From Collodictyon triciliatum (Eukaryota > CRuMs), in NCBI GenBank assembly GCA_043381765.1, contig JBHJMP010001211.1, forward strand, positions 1 to 20,985: a stretch of DNA of 20,985 nt, read 5' to 3'. Below are positions 9,302-20,985 of the stretch, in pieces. Below the pieces are notes generated by a model that was not told the origin of the DNA, made no database searches, and was given only the letters and a program-made list of their open reading frames with translations. A program made the position numbers and the translations under genes. Each line of letters starts with the position of its first letter. Positions within the stretch are counted from its first letter, which is position 1.

Positions 9302-9780
9302 CTGAGTATAAGGAAAATAGGATAATCATAATTGTGGAAGCTCTACGTTTTTATCTTGATATTAACCAAAAAATACATTAGAAAATTGTAGTTATTGCTA
9401 ATTCATTTGCTATTTCTTTCATTCTTTTCATGGGGTTTAGAAGCATTCTGAAGAAAATGAGTAAATGTAGGGTTCCTATCTATGGCAAATGCAGGGCCCA
9501 ATACAAATGCGAGCCAATTTTTTATTACTACTGTGAAAACTCCGTGGTACAAACTCACTCAACACGGAGAATTTGTCCTTTTTTTTCATTTAAAGAATAG
9601 CAACAAAGAATCTTTGTAAATGACTCTTCAAATATTAGGTTAGATGGACATCATGTCGTGTTTGGGCGTGTTTTAGAAGGAATGGACGTTGTTCGGGCAA
9701 TCGAATCGACACCGACAGGCCCCCGCGACCGCCCAGTCGAAACAGTGAATATAGAATCTGCAGGAGAGCTTCCTCTTTAA
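8108..9780 (+). CDS. PPIB: Secretory-pathway cyclophilin, peptidyl-prolyl isomerase (195 aa), PPIB-like
   Basis: Exons are 8108-8185, 8362-8398, 8527-8567, 8801-8883, 9030-9160, 9471-9546 and 9639-9780, totalling 588 nt. Residues 1-25 are a signal peptide (short Arg/Pro start, long hydrophobic core, SAAYA before the predicted cut). The cyclophilin fold begins at VTNKVYFDI and follows human PPIB throughout. All catalytic and binding residues are seen: Arg83, Phe88, Met89, Gln91, Ala129, Phe141, Trp149, Leu150 and His154. Two positions differ from the usual sequence: CTKEKGFGY (Lys for Gly70) and NTNASQFF (Ala for Gly137). It should catalyse cis-trans proline isomerisation during folding in the ER or outside the cell. 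The C-terminus (GELPL) is not a KDEL-type signal, so retention is uncertain. ATG 8108 is chosen because it gives the signal peptide. Confidence 0.96.
8677..8790. repeat. Trinucleotide microsatellite (ATT/ATC)n
   Basis: ATTATT units pass into ATCATC and ATTATC units, then a pure (ATC)n run of about 17 copies, in cyclophilin intron 8568-8800. It ends ten bases before the acceptor CTTGCAG. The poly-Asp and poly-His reading frames here are artefacts. Confidence 0.95.
9209..9298. repeat. Trinucleotide microsatellite (AAT)n, about 29 copies
   Basis: This is an essentially perfect AAT array inside cyclophilin intron 9161-9470. It is the second array in this gene and has a different unit from the one at 8677-8790. 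Confidence 0.96.
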
Positions 9781-10204
9781 TATATCAGACTGTTAGTAAT
9801 AATAAAATGTCTTTACATATATTTGCCCATGATTTTGGATTTCTTACTAGAAAAAAAAAAAGGGTGATATAATCCTTGCAGGAAAAGATTGGAGGTCGAA
9901 TTTTTTTCAAGCGTATTTGCTGCACTTTTCAGACCTTTTTGTGCGTCAGAACATATGTGGCGTGGCCCAAATATACTTTGCAATATCTTGAGATTGTGGA
10001 TCATTTATTTGTTTGGGTGTTTTAATTGCTCATGAGATTACTTTGGTTGAATTGGGGGGAAAATGAAAGAAAAATGGAGGGTAAGGGGGAAAAAAAAGTG
10101 GTAGGTGGTCTCTGGCGTTGAAATTCTTTAATATGCTTGGATAGGCTCTTTGGTGGTTCCTAATATCAATATGTTGAAGAAAATAGTGGAATGCTGGATG
10201 GGAA
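9781..10204. other. Convergent intergenic region
   Basis: The plus-strand cyclophilin and the minus-strand PH-ANK-RhoGAP-SH3 gene end facing each other, 424 bases apart. An AATAAA at 9801-9806 serves the plus side. TTTAAT at 10127-10132 (ATTAAA on the minus strand) is a candidate for the minus side. I see no exon or RNA gene between them. Confidence 0.6.
9801..9806 (+). terminator. Likely polyadenylation signal AATAAA of the cyclophilin gene
   Basis: This is a canonical hexamer 21 nt after the stop codon, giving a very short 3' UTR if used. Confidence 0.5.
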
Positions 10205-15458
<5,254 letters not shown>

Positions 15459-15614
15459 CTAGCAAACAGAGTGGTAGATAAATACAATGTATTATTATAA
15501 ACAAAAGTAAAAGTAAAAGAAAATATTTTAGTCTTAAAAGAAAAAGGACTGGGCATTTTGGTCTACTTATTTCTTTTTCTTTATATTTCCTTTTTTTTTT
15601 TCTAAGTAAAACAC

Positions 15615-16060
15615 AATATTAGAAAACTGCTTTTGCAGCTCCTTTATTTGCATAAGGGTTTGAGGAGCATCGCAATACGAGCAAATACAAACACACTTTG
15701 CCTGTTCTGCGGGCGTGCAGCATGGTCGGCCTCCTTGGAAACGAACCTGTGCCAGTGATAAAACTCCTGCCTTGGTTTCTGCTGTGAAAGTTTCAGTAGC
15801 CTTAGCCTTACCGACTTTGACAGGTGGTCACGCCACTGCAAATAGAACATTCTAGATTCAATCAACAGACTCGCTGAATCAAGCGCGATGTTTTCTGTGG
15901 CAGCCTTTCGGAGCAGAAGGCCCGAAAGACAAGTTGGTCGCAAGCGTTGGGCAATGTCATAAACAAGTGGAAGGCTTCGTTGCAGAGTGAAGAGAAACTC
16001 GACAGAGGAAAAAATAGAAGAAAAAGCAAGAAATGAACGGCTTCCTGTTGGTCTTAACAT
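15615..16060 (-). CDS. Probable N-terminal exons of the PH-ANK-RhoGAP-SH3 gene, splice structure unresolved
   Basis: The PH exon needs an upstream exon ending in phase 0. A 27-nt exon 15641-15615 (ELQKQFSNI) between an AG and a GTGTTTT donor fits. Upstream, a frame from ATG 16060 is open for more than 80 codons and reaches a strong donor TCG|GTAAGG (VEFLFTLQRSLPLVYDIAQR, later MFYLQWRDHLSKS). A competing frame gives ATETFTAETKAGVLSLAQ ending at a GTTCGT donor. Both are helix-like. Proteins with PH, RhoGAP and SH3 domains often start with a BAR domain, but I cannot show one here, and only about 110 bases separate this region from the upstream RPS21 stop. Coding status is likely; the exact exons are not known. 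Confidence 0.45.
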
Positions 16061-16169
16061 GGGAAGGTGCGTGACAGAGCGAAGGAAATGAAATGAAAGT
16101 CATGCTGGCTGATAAGAAGGAAAATAGGCAAGGGTTGGTTTGGTTAGTCAGTACATCGACTCGGGCAGT

Positions 16170-16849
16170 TTATTTGACATTCTTGACGAGTCCGTCGCGG
16201 GTGGCGAGGGAGACAACAGACCAGTCGGATTCACCCTAATGAACACATAACATAGCGGTTTGGTGAGTTTGTTTGGGTCTACGTCGTGGGTGTTCCTGCC
16301 GAACGCGAAACATACTCCCAACGAGATGATTAAAGGGTTTCTTTTTCTTTCATCAGCAAAACTTACGCGGGAGCGGACGGCACCAGCAATAGCATAGGTA
16401 GTGTTCTTTCCTGTGAGGACTCCGTTGCCGTTGACGAGGCCGACATTGAACTGGATGGAAGCGTGATCCTTGGCGATGATCAGGCGGTTGGTGGCGGAGC
16501 TGAGTGGTTTCGTATGTATATTCGTTAGCAAAATAGCTTCTCCACTGCATCTAACCTCAGTGTGCTACCAGAGAGAAATGATCCTTCTTTTAGGCCACAA
16601 GACAGAGCCCAGGGCACCAGAGACAGCTTCGAAACGGGCACCCTGGAAGCCCAAGGAGACTCGGTAACAGAGGTATCGAAGCAGGCTTTCTTAGCCAAAA
16701 GCTCTTTTCTCTGTGCTCTTGACAAATGAAAAATAAAGGGAAACCCAGGGGTTCTGTCCCAACAGGACAGCAAAAGGCAGGGAACGGACATCAACGTACC
16801 ACTTGCGGGGGATGTACAAGTCGACCTTCTCTCCGGCGTCGTTTTGCAT
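16170..16849 (-). CDS. RPS21: 40S ribosomal protein eS21 (82 aa), complete
   Basis: Exons are 16849-16800, 16499-16367 and 16235-16170 (stop TAA 16172-16170), totalling 249 nt. The product begins MQNDAGEKVDLYIPRK, continues CSATNRLIIAKDHASIQFNV and TYAIAGAVRSR, and ends GESDWSVVSLATRDGLVKN plus VK. Human eS21 is 83 residues with the same landmarks, so length and ends fit. eS21 is a surface protein of the small cytosolic ribosomal subunit. Codon use is strongly C/G-ending compared with neighbouring genes, as expected for high expression. Introns are GT-AG; the first is 300 nt and contains an unusually GC-rich structured segment (16590-16690). AATAAA overlaps the stop codon. The start is fixed by the conserved N-terminus. 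Confidence 0.97.
16626..16682 (-). other. Structured GC-rich segment in RPS21 intron 1
   Basis: A 7-bp outer stem (GCTTCGA at 16626-16632 with TCGAAGC at 16676-16682) encloses a GGGC/GCCC hairpin (16636-16639 with 16649-16652) and a weaker CTC/GAG hairpin. The segment is about half G+C, whereas other introns here are AT-rich. Ribosomal protein introns commonly host snoRNAs in animals and fungi. I do not see convincing C/D boxes or a clean H/ACA arrangement, so the class is undecided. Confidence 0.35.
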
Positions 16850-17720
16850 GTTGGCAGAGTTGCTTTGGGGTTTTGGTGAGGTGCTGAGACTTTGGTCTTT
16901 GCGGTCACGCGGACGGATGCGGGTTTCCTGGCAAGCAAGAGGCGATAGAGGATTGTGTGATTCATCTCCGCCCGTCGACAAGCAACACGAATCACAGGCT
17001 CATAGACCAATAGGTGGCTTAGCGCAGGGGGCTACGGCGGCGCTCACCGGCATAGCGGTTCCGGAGACGGCCCTGGTTTGCGGCCATAGCAGAGAGAAGT
17101 CCCGGTGCAAAGCTGGAAATTCTTTGAACATTTTTAGATTTGGAATATTTCTGTTTAAATGGATTCAAATTGAGCATATATGCCACTTGTACAGATTATA
17201 AGATATATCTGGAATATAGGACTTTTTTGGAACCCAGGAATATTAAATTCCATTAGAGGGATTATGGATGGAATCTCCCGCCGTTGTGTCATGTGGTCTA
17301 TGTGCATAGATGGAAAATAAAATAATAGAATATATTTACATCGCTTCAGTCTCTGTGCCGATAGGAAATGATTTAAAAGATGACATAAACATACTTTAAT
17401 TGTATCTCAATTTGAATGATTCCTAACGCGCTGCGCAACCTAATCAAGGCTATATCACGCAACACATGCAAATGATGCTGTGAGTAGCCAGCGGTTTGAA
17501 CGAAGAAAGCAACAATAAAAACAAAAAACCTTAAAGCAACAAAAACAGGGAAGACACATCCATCAACCGAATCTTTATGGGATATATCGAGGTATGATGG
17601 GGTTGAGATTTGCAGCACAGCCGGGAAATATGACTCTGCAAGCTCATGAATGGAAAATCTTTCGGTATTGACGAGATAGTAAAACATAAAGTGGACGATG
17701 CAGTTCGGTGGTGGCATGTG
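16850..17720. other. Region between RPS21 and the cysteine-rich gene
   Basis: This 870-base stretch holds the RPS21 promoter and 5' UTR (right next to 16849 and GC-rich up to about 17100), then AT-rich sequence (17100-17370). The 17373-17720 segment is probably the 3' UTR of the cysteine-rich gene. A 114-codon minus-strand frame in the last part resembles nothing and overlaps no splice-consistent gene. I see no tRNA. Confidence 0.5.
17019..17087 (-). other. Short ORF in the likely RPS21 5' leader (22 codons), possible uORF
   Basis: On the minus strand a pyrimidine stretch (ACTTCTCTCTGCT) directly precedes ATG 17087, opening MAANQGRLRNRYAGERRR and a few more codons to TAA 17021-17019. A GTGAGC donor-like site lies inside at 17047. 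Splicing from it to the available AGs upstream of 16849 does not join the RPS21 frame. It could be a uORF, a 5' UTR exon, or chance. The pyrimidine stretch resembles a 5' TOP-like start. Confidence 0.25.
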
Positions 17721-18482
17721 TCAAAGCATAAATTGGGACTCCGGAATAACTCCTCTCTTCACCAGTTCCACTTCGTGTTGGGTGTTCATGCAGCCGAGGA
17801 TGGAAAAGAATAAGCAGTCAACACAATTCTCAACCGCATCCGGAACGTTTTTCCCACACAACCTCATTATAAAAATGGCGGTCGAGCAGATGCACAGCGT
17901 CATCAGGAGACATTCCTCACAAGGGGTGACCTATTTATGATGACCAGCCGAGGGGAGAGTTTGTATATGAGATATAATTGCGAGCTGTCAGATGTGCAAT
18001 TCTTATACAGAGCGAAGTGATATGTTGATGGAAGGAGGATGGTCTTTGGTTATCAATACAGACTTCCAAACGGAAGCGATCACGGATGATGTCGCGGTTG
18101 ACCATGACCGAGGTACCCAAACAGCAGCAGACTTCACAAGGCAAGCCAACTTCGGGGCACGATTTGAAGAATGCATCGCAGCATGTCGAGCAGGGTCCGA
18201 GTCTTCCATCACAGCACTTGTAGTTTTTGATGTCTCCTATCAAAGTGAGTCGGTGCTGGTAGGCAGGGACGCAGGCACAACAGCAAAAGAAACACCCTTG
18301 AAAAAAAAAGGAGTTAATGTCTTATTTCATAGTTTTTATGAATATGACAAAAATAAAATCAAGTTTCATTGGATATGGAGAGATCAAGAGTTACAAGTCA
18401 GAGGTTTGCGAGTGCAGGTCTCAAGAAGCGGGATCTCCCATTTCTGATCGTACAGGGTCTTGTTCGGGATCTTTCGGCCCAT
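17721..18482 (-). CDS. Cysteine-rich small membrane-associated protein (176 aa), conserved eukaryotic family of unknown function
   Basis: Exons are 18482-18395, 18296-18064 and 17930-17721 (stop TGA), totalling 531 nt. The product opens MGRKIPNKTLYDQKWEIPLL, then WCFFCCCACVPAYQHR, then CCDGRLGPCSTCCDAFFKSC, then LPCEVCCCLGTSVMVNRD. It closes with TPCEECLLMTLCICSTAIF, ENCVDCLFFSILGCMNTQHE and VELVKRG. I count 24 cysteines (about 14%). Several short hydrophobic Cys-rich segments suggest membrane association, possibly with S-acylation. The order CC-Cys pocket, (K/R)D-x-PCD/E-N/E-C, and GCM-x-(A/T)Q-x-x-x-E matches an uncharacterised family I recall from oomycetes, green algae and other protists; no named function. 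The second donor is GTCTGT. The start is the first Met in the frame leading to the conserved LYDQKWE motif. Confidence 0.85.
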
Positions 18483-18806
18483 GCGTATTTTTACTAAATG
18501 CCTGATTTGAAAAGGAAGGAGACATGAGACTGCGAATACCTTTGCAATAGACGCTGATTGGCTCTTTCATATATACTTGTTTTCACTCTCTCTTTATTCT
18601 AATTTGAAACAGCAAGACAGTCAGGCCCGCCTCTCGTTCGGTATGGCTGTGGTTAGATCTACCGAGGTTCTTTTTTTACACGCCCCTGATAAAATGACAC
18701 CTCAACACATTGGAGTTCAGGGGAGTATAGAACCCGGCTCCATCTTTGTCGCATAAGTTGTCAGTGCCGCCTGGGAATGAAGGCATAGAAACAACGAGCC
18801 GGGACT
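18483..18806. other. Upstream region of the cysteine-rich gene
   Basis: This contains the presumed promoter. A minus-strand CCAAT box lies at 18561-18557, about 75 bases from the ATG, with an AT-rich ATATATAC just beyond. In the outer part, near 18640-18806, a short minus-strand frame running out of the gap (MPSFPGGTDNLCDKDGAG and on to a stop near 18680) could be the C-terminus of the LRR gene, but three frames compete and I cannot decide. Confidence 0.35.
18557..18561 (-). promoter_or_regulatory. CCAAT box candidate
   Basis: AGCCAATCAGCG reads on the minus strand 75-79 bases before the start codon of the cysteine-rich gene. This is the full NF-Y-type core context (CCAATCA) at a typical distance. 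It is a single motif match only. Confidence 0.35.
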
Positions 18807-19498
18807 NNNNNNNNNNNNNNNNNNNNNNNNNNNNNNNNNNNNNNNNNNNNNNNNNNNNNNNNNNNNNNNNNNNNNNNNNNNNNNNNNNNNNNNNNNNNNN
18901 NNNNNNNNNNNNNNNNNNNNNNNNNNNNNNNNNNNNNNNNNNNNNNNNNNNNNNNNNNNNNNNNNNNNNNNNNNNNNNNNNNNNNNNNNNNNNNNNNNNN
19001 NNNNNNNNNNNNNNNNNNNNNNNNNNNNNNNNNNNNNNNNNNNNNNNNNNNNNNNNNNNNNNNNNNNNNNNNNNNNNNNNNNNNNNNNNNNNNNNNNNNN
19101 NNNNNNNNNNNNNNNNNNNNNNNNNNNNNNNNNNNNNNNNNNNNNNNNNNNNNNNNNNNNNNNNNNNNNNNNNNNNNNNNNNNNNNNNNNNNNNNNNNNN
19201 NNNNNNNNNNNNNNNNNNNNNNNNNNNNNNNNNNNNNNNNNNNNNNNNNNNNNNNNNNNNNNNNNNNNNNNNNNNNNNNNNNNNNNNNNNNNNNNNNNNN
19301 NNNNNNNNNNNNNNNNNNNNNNNNNNNNNNNNNNNNNNNNNNNNNNNNNNNNNNNNNNNNNNNNNNNNNNNNNNNNNNNNNNNNNNNNNNNNNNNNNNNN
19401 NNNNNNNNNNNNNNNNNNNNNNNNNNNNNNNNNNNNNNNNNNNNNNNNNNNNNNNNNNNNNNNNNNNNNNNNNNNNNNNNNNNNNNNNNNNNNNNNNN
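18807..19498. other. Assembly gap (692 N)
   Basis: These unknown bases lie between the LRR gene and the cysteine-rich gene. They presumably hide the 3' exons of the LRR gene. Confidence 0.9.
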
Positions 19499-19589
19499 AA
19501 AATCCATCAGATTATGAATTCATGAGAAAAAAAAAGGGAGTTGTTCGAAGTTTTTTTTAAGAAAATAAAATAAAATAAAAACAGCTCAC

Positions 19590-20794
19590 ATAATCCTCCA
19601 GCCGTGATTGACACAATGGACAACGTCGAGCCACGGGTAATTTCATCGCAAAGAATACCGGAGTTGTGATAGGACAGATATATCATGGATAGAGGTAGGA
19701 CGAAAAGAAATTCTGGTATATGGGAAATAGGATTCCTCTCGAAATATACCAGACTAAGCCGGCTCAATGACGATATGGATGAAGGTATCTCAGATATCTG
19801 CTCCAGTGCAAAAGAATTAAACCCGTTCGTTAATGAGTAAATTTATTTTTAATGATACTAATTTTCAAATGATGTACAAACTTGGTTGTTGCTGGCAACT
19901 AGCTTGTTAAGGCGAACGTAGTTTGACAAATCTCCGAGTGATACAATATGGTTGCTCTCAACGTTCAGCTCTGAGAGCATCTGCAGTTGTCTTTTTGGGC
20001 CTTGTATGAACCGCAGTTTATTTCGTCTGATAATCAATCGATTAAGAGAACTGCATTCCCAAATAGACTCGCTGATTTCAGTGAGCTGATTGGAGGACAA
20101 ATCAAGGAGAGACATCTTGCGAAGAAAAGAAATCTCTGATGGAAGCTGACGTAGGCTGTTGTGCCCCAGCTTAAACTCCTTATCATATTAAATTCGGGTT
20201 AGAAATTCCAATTGGATAATAATCATGAATATCAAAATACAACATTCGTTGACTGATAAAATTGTGCTCAAACCCCGAGATTATCTAAGCCGCTTATGGC
20301 TGGGGGCAAGCTGCTTAAATAGTTTGCTGATATGTCAAATATGACTAGTTTCTTCAACTTTGAGATATCTCTGGGCAAGATATATATTGAGTTTGTGTGC
20401 ACCAGAAGCTCTTCAAGGTTTGTGAGACGTCCAATCCCTTCAGGCAAGTATGAGAGTTTGTTCCCATTAGCATGGAGCGCGGTTAGCTTCTCAAGGAAGC
20501 CGATCTCATCAGGGAGCGTTGAGAGGTTATTTGAAGCCACCTATAATTCATGTTGAACCTCATATTTCAATTAAAATGCCTAACAATACTCAATTTTTGA
20601 TAGAGAAAATGGCAATAACGTAAAGCATGTAAAAGAATGTGGAAACTTGCATTCAGGCTCTGCAATCTGCTCATCGAGCAAACACGGCAATCAAGGAGAG
20701 CCAATTTATTATCACTGAGGTCCAGATGAAGTATGTTAACAGCCATGAAAAGGGCTCTCGGGATGCTTGCATAGTTCTGCCCGGACAAATTAAG
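19590..20794 (-). CDS. Leucine-rich-repeat protein, internal part (both ends missing)
   Basis: Visible exons in transcription order are 20794-20651, 20540-20274, 20178-19882 and 19797-19590, all joining in phase. They encode about 12 consecutive repeats of 22-23 residues of the type LxxLxLxxNxLxxLPxxIxxL, for example LHLDLSDNKLALL, LTALHANGNKLSYLPEGIG and MSLLDLSSNQLTEI. This is the SHOC2/ROCO-like short-repeat class. The first two exon joins fall at the same position of the repeat (LQSLN|VASNN and LDNLG|EFKLG), which suggests growth by exon duplication. The first visible intron has a GC donor. The 5' part lies beyond the right edge and the 3' part falls in or beyond the N gap, so associated domains are unknown. 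LRRs of this kind are protein-binding scaffolds. Confidence 0.86.
20541..20650 (-). other. GC-AG intron of the LRR gene
   Basis: On the minus strand the exon ends GCCTGAAT and the intron begins GCAAGTTT, a perfect GC-donor core, and ends AATTATAG. The join gives LQSLN followed by VASNNLSTLP, exactly one LRR period. The GT three bases further in would shift the frame to a quick stop. Confidence 0.88.
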
Positions 20795-20859
20795 CTGCAC
20801 AGAAAAAAGTATGTTTTACGAAACAATTATGTTAAGACTTTTGAACCTTTTGATGATAT

Positions 20860-20985
20860 ACAGAGAAGAGAGAAGAAGAGAGAAGAAAAGAGAAGAAAAG
20901 GAAAGAGAAGAAAAGGAAAGAGAAGAAAAGGAAAGAGAAGAAAAGGAAAGAGAAGAAAAGGAAAGAGAAGAAAAGGAAAGAGAAG
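20860..20985. repeat. Purine repeat, 15-bp unit (AAAAGGAAAGAGAAG)n
   Basis: An all-purine tandem begins with GAGAAGAGAGAAGAA and settles into a 15-bp unit, continuing past the right edge. It lies in the intron upstream of LRR exon 20794-20651. On the sense strand it is a polypyrimidine tract. Confidence 0.94.

Noticed and set aside
16525-17010. Minus-strand 161-codon ORF across RPS21 exon 1 and intron 1
   Set aside because: It is out of frame with the conserved RPS21 exon, which accounts for most of its openness. Only the GC-rich intron part remains of interest and is reported separately.
17373-17717. Minus-strand 114-codon ORF downstream of the cysteine-rich gene
   Set aside because: There is no family resemblance and no splice partner. 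It begins next to the upstream stop codon and is more likely 3' UTR.

Overview
The window is nuclear DNA of an intron-rich eukaryote, most likely a unicellular protist. The evidence is ESCRT-II, a cytosolic ribosomal protein, an ER-type cyclophilin and heme-type cystathionine beta-synthase, all broken by short spliceosomal introns of about 90-380 nt. No operons, ribosome binding sites or prokaryotic mobile elements are visible. I cannot name the lineage from the sequence. Two runs of N (12241-12633 and 18807-19498) are assembly gaps.

Layout, plus strand on the left: (1) the 3' part of SNF8/VPS22 (509-2310, six visible exons, 5' end outside the window); (2) a complete seven-exon CBS gene (3036-5450, 514 aa); (3) a complete five-exon gene for a cysteine-free coiled-coil/low-complexity protein of 360 aa (5733-7650); (4) a complete seven-exon signal-peptide-bearing cyclophilin of 195 aa (8108-9780).

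Minus strand on the right, convergent with the first block: (5) a large multi-exon gene with the order PH - ankyrin repeats - RhoGAP - SH3 - coiled coil (10205 to at least 15458, probably to about 16060); its RhoGAP domain has Asn where the arginine finger should be; (6) RPS21/eS21 (16170-16849, 82 aa); (7) a three-exon cysteine-rich small membrane-like protein of 176 aa (17721-18482); (8) the middle of a leucine-rich-repeat gene (19590-20794, both ends missing).

Three features stand out. Four of roughly 45 introns that I could define by protein continuity use a GC instead of GT donor (CBS twice, the 360-aa gene, the LRR gene). Most genes carry a long simple-sequence array inside an intron, with a different repeat unit each time. 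An 18-bp sequence recurs exactly in three introns of two genes. The genes look like independent housekeeping and signalling genes rather than one pathway. The only plausible new biology is the PH-ANK-RhoGAP-SH3 architecture, the GC-AG splicing, and a GC-rich structured segment inside the RPS21 intron.
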